NCBI GenBank assembly: GCA_019671005.1
Contig: CM033726.1
Span: 24,438,440-24,502,439 of the forward strand
From: Hibiscus mutabilis
Taxonomy: Eukaryota > Streptophyta > Magnoliopsida > Malvales > Malvaceae
Length of the DNA stretch: 64,000 nucleotides
Reading direction: 5' to 3'
Shown here: positions 56,835 to 64,000 of the stretch, one piece after another
Layout: each line of letters opens with the position of its first letter
Position numbering within the stretch: position 1 is the first letter of the stretch
The notes under the pieces: generated by a model
The model's database searches: none
Told to the model about the DNA's origin: nothing
Seen by the model: the letters and a program-made list of their open reading frames with translations, nothing else
Translations under genes and position numbers: made by a program

Positions 56835-57812
56835 TTATTTTTATTTATAATTCTGCGTGCATAAATAAACTAAATTATAATAAAGACCTTAGAATAATAT
56901 GGTTATTCTTAAATGTCCTTAGTCGAGTATTATTGTGGGAATGGACAACAATAATGCATTAAGACTTGTTAGGAATTTGGTATGCGGCAAAATAATGACA
57001 TAGACCAAGACATGCACAGGAGACAAGATTTAACGTGGTTCAGCATAGCGTACCTCCACGGAAGAGAGAAACGAACAAACCACTAATAATGTAGAGAACC
57101 CAAAGAGTACAAATACATGATAACCCATGTAGTCCCAAAACCCGGTGTACAAATCCCATGACCCGGTGGAACCAAAACATTCTTCCCAACATCCCTACAA
57201 TACCCATCTCTACAACGTAGGCACAATAGTTGTAGAGAACCTAAAAGTGGTTACATCTCTCTAGAGTGATTCCCCTCTCTCTCATTCTCTTGTTCACTCA
57301 TAATTCAAAAGGTTAAACCTAGTCTATATTTATAGACCCAAATACTTGGTCATCAAGAAACCTTATTCAATAAGATCTCTAACTAAAATAGATATTTACA
57401 CATTAAAGTAAATCCTAATTACCAAGTAATCTTCAACCACTAGAATTAAAATAAAACCCAACTTAATTATCAATTAGAATTTGAGTCAAAATATAACAAA
57501 TCTCCCCCTTGACACAAATTCTATTCGAGCATTGGTCTTCAAGTCTTCAACAGCTTTAATTTTTACGTAAGCCAAATATCCGTTGAAGCACCGCCGCCAT
57601 GTCTTCGACAGCACCAATTCTTACGTAGTATCCGTTGAAGCACCATTGAATTTTGAGAATTACTCTCCCTACAACTCCATATTATTTTCAGTTATAATTC
57701 TGCGTGCATAAATAAACTGAATTATAATAAAGACCTTGGAATAATATGGATATTCTTAAATGTCCTTAGTCGAGTATAATTGTGGGCATAGACAACAATA
57801 ATGCATTAAGAC
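56835..57812 (+). repeat. Direct repeat pair (56,835-56,965 and 57,683-57,812) around a 0.72 kb insert
   Basis: Both copies contain AATTCTGCGTGCATAAATAA and CTTAGTCGAGTAT...TGGGAATGGACAACAATAATG-type text with a few differences. The insert starts TGTTAGGAATTTGG and holds AGATTTAACGTGGTTC. It also has its own repeated TATCCGTTGAAGCACC (57,569 and 57,629). It may be a solo LTR or a rearranged fragment; its end is unclear. Confidence 0.65.
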
Positions 57813-58663
57813 TAAAATGTAGTTGATTGATGACAAAGCGTTGTCATTGACATGGAGATGTCAAAATCAACACATAAGTATGTGTTAGAGAACGACATAC
57901 TGGACTGACCCGTTATGAGCATGTTTCTTGGATTATTATGTGACAGTCACAACATTGCTCATAGTGATAACTACATGTATGATCCTTAGACTTGAGATCA
58001 TCATTATTTCAACATCGCGAGTGACATATTTTGATACAGTCAAACGTTTGTCATAACTGACTACACTATAAAGACTAAAATTGGATATGTTACAATCTAT
58101 GTAGCGGGATATGGTTGATCAAGATAGGATTTGTCCCTCCTACATAATAGGAGTAATATGTAGGTCACTTGATTGAGTGAGACTAGAAATGCATGGCCAT
58201 GCTCGAATAAGTTGATATGAGATATCATAGTTATTCATTTATAATAGTCTACTCAAGATATCAAGAAATATTAGATGGACTATACAAGTGTGACTATTCC
58301 ATGACTTGTGTCCAATCTAGATATATAATACATGAAAAGAGTTAATCACGAAGAGGTTATGCCGAATCATGATTTCCTGTAACTTAGGTGAAAATGACAT
58401 ATTGCTAGATGTCACTCATTGTTTGTAATATTAGAAATATTCTAATATTTACTACTAACGTTACAAAGAACCTACAAGTTGAAATAAGCATATATTAAAC
58501 GAATTATATATGTACAAATTTGTTGTACAATTTAGTTAAATTAATATATATTTGATATATATAATTTAACTATTGGATAAATATTAAAAGAAAATAATTA
58601 TTGTAATTATGACTCTTTTAATATATAAATAATATAATTCATTTTAAATTAATATATATATTG

Positions 58664-58970
58664 AAATCCCAATTAAAGTTAATTTGGGATTATATATATT
58701 AATATTAATATATATATATATTGAAATCCTAATTAAGTTGAATTGGGATTATAGATATTAATATAGATATATATATTGAAATCCTAAACTAAGTTGAATT
58801 GGGATTATATATATTAATATAGATATATATTGAAATCCTAATTAAGTTGAATTGGGATTATACCTATTTAATATATATATTGAAATTCTAAGTAAAGTTA
58901 AATTAGGATTATATATATTAATATATATATATATATATTGAAATCCTAATATGAGTTGAATTAGGATTAC
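58664..58970 (+). repeat. A/T-rich hairpin array upstream of the copia TATA box (6 copies)
   Basis: Units of ~55-60 bp start TTGAAATCC and end GGGATTATA or AGGATTATA, separated by ATATAT runs. Arms pair: AATCCCAA/TTGGGATT in the first copy and AATCCTAAT/ATTAGGATT-type in the last. Confidence 0.7.
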
Positions 58971-58976
58971 AAAGGC

Positions 58977-58987
58977 TATATAAAGGC
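58977..58987 (+). promoter_or_regulatory. Copia LTR TATA box
   Basis: CTATATAAAGG is close to the plant TATA consensus and lies just after the hairpin array, ~0.3 kb before the LTR end. Confidence 0.6.
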
Positions 58988-59290
58988 ATGAGAGATCTAG
59001 CAGTCATTAATGATTTTTGAGAAAACCCTCTAAATAGTTTAGAGAGTTTTATATGCTCGTTTCAGCTGGGTGAACTATGTAGAGGTCAGAGCGTTATCGT
59101 TGCGACATAGAAACGACATCGTGGAATCGTGATTGGATATCTATCTCCTCCAAATTCAGAATTCTAGATTCTAAACAGGTAATTCTTCACTCTTATTCAT
59201 CCCGATTCGTTCCTCGTACATGGATCTCTGGTGGTGATCGCCGGATATTTTTTTCGTTGCGCCATGGGGTGTGCAGGCGTGACCCAACAG

Positions 59291-59304
59291 TGGTATTAGA
59301 GCCA
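59291..59304 (+). other. Copia primer-binding site
   Basis: TGGTATTAGAGCCA begins two bases after the LTR. It differs from the initiator-Met complement TGGTATCAGAGC by one base. Confidence 0.75.
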
Positions 59305-60870
59305 CTTGTACGATACGGATTCGGGTTTTAATTACTTGGGTGATGTAATTGTATGAGATACATGTTATTTTTCGATTTATTTAGCGAATATATGATATTT
59401 GTACGAACAAATTGATTCAATCATGGTTAATCTGTTAATCTAGTTAAAAGATGTTCGTAAGATTGATGATTAAGAGTTAATCATCATGATCTTTGTTGAT
59501 AGGGTTTGAAATATTATATATTAATTGTTAACATATTCAATATGGAGTTTTAGGGTTTTAAATGTTAAGTGTTAACATACGCAGGTTATAGTTATATATT
59601 AGACTAATGGTTAATCTATAGATTTCGTGTCGGGAAAGTAACAAGAGTTGTTTCAGTAAAAACCTCATGGATTTTAAAATCCTAAAAAAACACGATAATG
59701 TTGATAAAAGTTATCAAAACGTGAGGTTTTTTACATAGCAATTAAGATGCTAATCTTTAAAATTTCCCCGCCACTGACCGGTCAGCAACACCCCGCCGCG
59801 GCCCCGCAGCCGCCAGACCCTGCAAGGGGCCCCGCTCCTTGACCCCTGTGTAAGAACAATCTAGTAAGACTTTAATAACAAATTGTGTAGTTATTAGTTT
59901 TGATATACACGCTGTTTGGAATACATGGTTATAGCCCAATAGCCCATTTAGTTTTATTTATAAGGTTTTATAAATATAGCATGTGTGTCGTGCCTTTCTC
60001 TACTTCTATTGTAATTCTTTTCTCATCTTACTCCCTCGTATGTAAAACGAGTTTCTGAAATTGTAATCTATACGAAGAAGCATGGACCAGAGGAACAGAA
60101 ATATGGGCCGACAGAAAAATGCTTGAGAAGTGATTTTATCCTTAGAATAATTTGGTTCTCCCATTGGCTTGGGATGGGCCACCTTAGGATATGGGCTATA
60201 ACTATCGCATTCATATTTATTGCTTTTAATGTATATGATAAAATGAATGTATGAGATGCATGCTAGTTAATTGATAAGACCAAATGTTAAATGGTGAGAT
60301 AATATTCACAAAACCTTCAATAAAATATTAAGTTTATTGCTTCCCAATGTTAACCCTCGTTAAAGTCTAGATCGATACAATGTAGGTTCTGCTAAAGCGA
60401 GGTACTTGTATCTATCTTGGCCAAATGCAAAGAATAAGCAAGTGATATTCGTTGGTTGTAATATTGGTTAAAGACTTAACCATGTTACTCTAATATGATT
60501 AGAAACCTAAAGGCTAGTAATTTGGATAATCACAAGATGATTATGAACAAGAGTTGTTCACCAAATGAAGGAGTTACATGATATGTGATTAGCAAATGTT
60601 GTTTACCTAGATAAACCATAATAATAAGAGAAAAGCCAAAGCCGAATTAAGAGAATGTGAATTTTGGATCCTTACCCACTAAAAACCTTTACGAAAAGTA
60701 TTTTTGACACTAATATTTGAGGGTTATTAATTTTAATAAAATTAGTGGGAGTATAAAGTCCTTTTATCATGAAACTTGGTAAATGTACTCAAAAAATCAT
60801 ATTTTATTGTTTTAGACTTATTATAGAAAATACAAATTAGTTATCATTGTGATCGGTCCTTGAGAAGGAC
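59305..60870 (+). other. Leader and lost-gag region of the copia element
   Basis: Copia gag normally occupies this space, but no capsid motif is readable in any frame. A short GC-rich patch (59,757-59,850) stands out against the A/T-rich surroundings. The small minus-strand frame across it is not supported as a gene. Confidence 0.55.
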
Positions 60871-60873
60871 AAG

Positions 60874-62335
60874 TTGAACGACGTGAACTTCCTTGACATG
60901 TCAGTGAAAGAAAAATGTTTTCATTGTAATAAGACAGTCATTGGAAGAAGGACTGCCCCATTTGTCTTGAAAAGGTCAAGAAGGCAAATGAAAGCGGAGC
61001 GTCTACCTCAGATATTTATGTTATTGATATTAATTTATCAACACCTACTTCTTGGGTATTGGATACCGGTTGTGGTTCTCATAGTTGTATATCTGTACAA
61101 GGACTACAAAAGAGTAGAAATCTGAGAAAATAATATGTGAACCTACGGGTTGGTGATGGAGCAAGAGTTGTTGCATTAGCTATAGGAACACATACTTTAT
61201 CGTTGCCTAGTGGACTTAATTTATGTTTAGAGGATTGTTATTTTGTGCCTAGTTTGACTAAAAACATCATTTCAATTTCTTGTTTAGACAAGATTGGTTT
61301 TGAGATAATTGTTAAGAATAATTGTTGTTCTTTTAACTCGATAATGTTTTCTATGGTGTGGCATAATTAATAAATGGCCTCTATATTTTGGATCAAGAGA
61401 ATTCCATTTACAGCATGAATATGAAAAGATCAAAAACAAATGACTCTAATCAAACTTATCTTTGGCATTGTCGCTAGGGTCATATAAGTGAAAAACGCAT
61501 TTCAAAACTTCATAAAGATGGATTTTTGGATTCATTTGTTTTCAAACAATTTAATGTATGCGAGTCTTGCTTATTTGGAAAGATGGCCAAAGCTCATTTT
61601 GATGGTAAAAATGAGCGAGAAAGTGATTTATTGGGATTAATACATAGTGATTTATGTGGACCAATGAATACACAAACTAGAGGAGGGTTTCAATACTTCA
61701 TTACCTTCACAGATGACTTCAGTAGATATGGGTACATTTACCTAAAACATCATAAATCTGAAGTCCTTGAAAAGTTCAAGGAATTTAAAAATAAAGTACA
61801 AAACCAACTAGGAAAAAGCATTAAGTCTCTTCAATCAGATCGAGAAGGAGAATACTTAAGCTTAGAGTTTGGTGACCTTCTTAAGGAATGTGGGATTGTC
61901 TCACAACTTACACTTCTTGGTACTCCACAATGGAATGGAGTTTTTGAAAAAGAAATCAAACACTGTTTGGACATGGTTCGATCAATGATGAGTCACGCTG
62001 ATCTTCTAGTTTTTTTGGGGGCTACGCTAGAAACAAAGGCTTTCACACAAAATCATGTTCTATCTAAATCAGTTCAAAAACACCATATGAGATATGGACT
62101 AGAAGCGTCCCAGTATGTCTTTTATGAAAATGTGGGATGTGAAGCTTATGTTAAACATCAGATGTCTACAAAGCTCGAACCCAAATCTCATAAATGTAAT
62201 TTTGTAGGTTATTCTAAAGAAACTAAAGGATATTATTTCTTCAATTCTACTGAGAACAAAGTGTTTGTTGCTCAAACAGGAATATTCGTAAAAAAGAGAA
62301 TTTGTTTTCAAAAAAGAAAGTGGGAGAAATATTGA
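60874..62335 (+). pseudogene. Copia nucleocapsid end, protease and integrase, broken
   Basis: A zinc knuckle is split by a 1 nt frame slip: KCFHCN is in one frame (60,910-60,930) and SHWKKDCP in the next (60,937-60,960). The protease is WVLDTGCGSH with DTG at 61,062-61,070. Pre-integrase text LWHCR-GHISEKRISKLHK spans a stop near 61,475. The frame 61,526-62,335 holds CESC, LIHSDLCGPM (first Asp), LQSDREGEYLS (second Asp) and NGVFEKEIKH (Glu). This integrase frame of 269 codons is the longest in the window. Stops are at 61,123, 61,368 and 62,333. Confidence 0.82.
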
Positions 62336-64000
62336 GCTCAATAAAATTCGAGATCAACCACAAATCTTTGAACCAGAGATTGAACAACAACAAGTTCTAC
62401 AAGTTGTTGAGGAACACTTAACTATTTTGGAAAGACAATCACTATGAAGATCCTTGAGAAAACTCAATGTGCTTGAGAAATATGGATTTCTTGTCACATT
62501 GTATGGTGATGTTCTCTTCATGGATCAAGATGAGCCTATGACTTATCAAGAAGCAGTGACGGGCCTAGACTCTGAGAAAGGGCTAGAGGTCATGAAATTC
62601 AAGATGGATTCCATGTCAGAAAACCAAGTTTGGACCGTGGTTGACCCACCTCTAGGGATTAAGCCCATAGGGTGCAAATAGGTTTTCAAAAAGAAAATCG
62701 GCATGGATGGTAATGTACAAATATACAAAGGGCGATTAGTCACTAAGGGTTTTCTTCAAATTCATGGTTTAGACTATGATGAAACCTTTTCTCATGTTGC
62801 TACGTTTAAATGCATCTGGATCTTACTTGCGATAGCTGCATTTTATGATTATGAGATATGGAAAATGGATGTTAAAACTGCTTTCCTTGATAGAAAACTA
62901 GATGAGGATGTGTACATGACACAACCTGAAGGTTTTGTCGATCCAAAAAATGTCAAAAAATATGCAAGCTACAAAGGTCCATATATGGATTGAAGCAAGC
63001 TTCTTGAAGTTGGAATGTTTATTTTAAAAATGTAATAAAAGAGTTTGGTTTTATCAAAAATGAGGTTAACCCATGTGTTTTCAAGAAAAATTAGTGAGAG
63101 CACTATCATATTCTTGGTATTGTATATGGATGACATACTGATAATAGAAAATGACATACCTAGCTTATAGTCTTTAAAAAAACTTGGTTAGGAAAATGTT
63201 TTTCCATGAAAGACTTGGGTGAGGCAACATACATATTAGTAGTCAAGATCTATAGAGATAGATCGAGATGACTCCTAGGACTGAGTCAAAATATATACAT
63301 AGATAAAGTAGTGAAAAGATTCAGTATGGAAGAATCCAAAGGGGGTTATTACCTATAAGACATGGCATTTCACTCTCGAAGAAAATGTCTCCTTCAATAC
63401 CTCAAGAAAGAGAGAGCATGAGTAAGATTCTATATGCTTCAGCAATTGGATCTATCATGTATGTCATGCTATATACTCGTCCAGATCTATCATAATCTTT
63501 AAGTATGACAACTCGGTACTAGGTAGATCCCTATGAAGGTCATTGGGTCGTAGTTAAAAACATCCTTAAGTACTTAAGAAGAATTAAGGATACATTCCTT
63601 ATATATAGAGGTGAGGAAGAGCTAAGTATAAAAGGTTGTACTGATGCCACTTTCAAATCAATAAGGATGGTTCACGATCATAATCGGGTTTTTTTTTTGC
63701 CTTAATGGAGGCATTGTGAGCTGAAAAAGGTTCAAAGAAAGATACAGTAGTTAATTCTACAACAGAAGTCGAGTATATTATAGCATGCGATGCTGCAAAA
63801 GAGAGTGTTTGGATAAAAAGTTCATATTTGAACTAAGGGTTGTGCCGAGCATATTGAATGCTACAGATCTACGGTGTAATAACAACGGAGCCATCGCACA
63901 AGAAAAAGAACCTAGATTTCACCAATGATCCAAACACGTGCTTAGACATTATCATCTTATTCGAGAAATTATAGATCGAGGAGATGTGGAAATATGTAGA
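62336..64000 (+). pseudogene. Copia reverse transcriptase and RNase H, broken, runs off the edge
   Basis: Frames 62,454-62,681 and 62,703-62,993 give DEPMTYQEAVTG, IYKGRLVTKGFLQIHGLDYDETFSHV and IWKMDVKTAFLD (palm motif). After frame changes, LYMDDIL appears with YMDD intact at 63,123-63,134. ASAIGSIMYVMLYTRPDLS is at 63,437-63,500. RNase H has GCTDATFKS (63,636-) and TEVEYIIACDAAKESVWI (63,760-63,815), ending in KSKHVLRHYHLIREII-like text with a stop. Stops and indels are numerous. Confidence 0.8.

Larger units (their letters stand above)
56746..59289 (+). repeat. Copia element 5' LTR (2.54 kb, enlarged)
   Basis: It runs from TGTTAGAG to GACCCAACA. About 0.85 kb of the length comes from a duplicated ~120 bp segment plus an inserted stretch. 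The second half has an A/T-rich hairpin array and a TATA box. The 3' copy is outside the window, so the end rests on the primer site. Confidence 0.8.
56746..64000 (+). mobile_element. Element 5: Ty1/copia LTR retrotransposon, gag-poor, right end outside window
   Basis: The LTR starts TGTTAGAG at 56,746 and ends at 59,289, followed by a Met-type primer site. The order protease, integrase, reverse transcriptase, RNase H is that of Ty1/copia, of the TNT1-94-like kind. gag is nearly absent. Polyprotein frames are interrupted. The 3' LTR is not reached. Confidence 0.88.

Noticed and set aside
59757..59939. 60-codon minus-strand frame over the GC-rich patch
   Set aside because: Composition-driven and without homology I recognise.

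Overview
The window is plant nuclear DNA made almost entirely of nested LTR retrotransposons. I find no intact host gene. The evidence is plant-specific element types: an Athila-type Ty3/gypsy element with an env-like reading frame, Del/Tekay-type chromoviruses whose polyproteins end in a chromodomain, a Ty1/copia element, and a pol-less LARD-like element with a Tat/Ogre-like gag remnant. Together they suggest the heterochromatin of a flowering plant. I cannot name the species.

Layout. (1) 1-~11,519: an Athila-type element on the + strand. Its 5' LTR is cut by the window edge, and it sits inside the 5' LTR of element 2. (2) ~11,520-20,307: chromovirus 2, with only the last ~0.5 kb of its 5' LTR visible, a broken gag-pol, and a 3.46 kb 3' LTR. 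(3) 20,308-24,110: a degenerate array of about 13 tRNA-like monomers in two opposed blocks, with a MITE-like insertion. (4) 24,111-56,745: element X, on the minus strand, with no pol. It is split by a chromovirus complex in one LTR (24,469-46,748) and a copia element in the other. (5) 24,469-46,748: two chromovirus bodies sharing a middle LTR (LTR-body-LTR-body-LTR), with target duplications ACCTC/ACATC that differ at one base. Two solo LTRs lie inside it, each with a perfect 5 bp target duplication: 32,181-34,530 (minus, CACTC) and 37,253-41,247 (+, CCGAG). (6) 46,749-56,745: the rest of X, made mainly of tandem arrays. (7) 56,746-64,000: a gag-poor Ty1/copia element running off the right edge.

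No element looks autonomous. Stops, frameshifts and lost catalytic residues are present in every polyprotein (for example FIDD to FIDG in element 2, FIDN in copy 3b, DSG to DNG in copy 3a). LTR termini, primer-binding sites and polypurine tracts are well enough preserved to read the order of insertions.

The most unusual signals are not protein genes. Element X carries several unrelated tandem arrays whose repeat units are each a short hairpin, and paired substitutions in different copies keep the stems. A similar hairpin array sits just upstream of the copia TATA box. The 20.3-24.1 kb region is a satellite-like array of tRNA-like monomers, and the LTRs of the chromovirus-3 family carry an antisense tRNA-like module of their own. 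All reading was by eye; boundaries marked approximate should be treated so.
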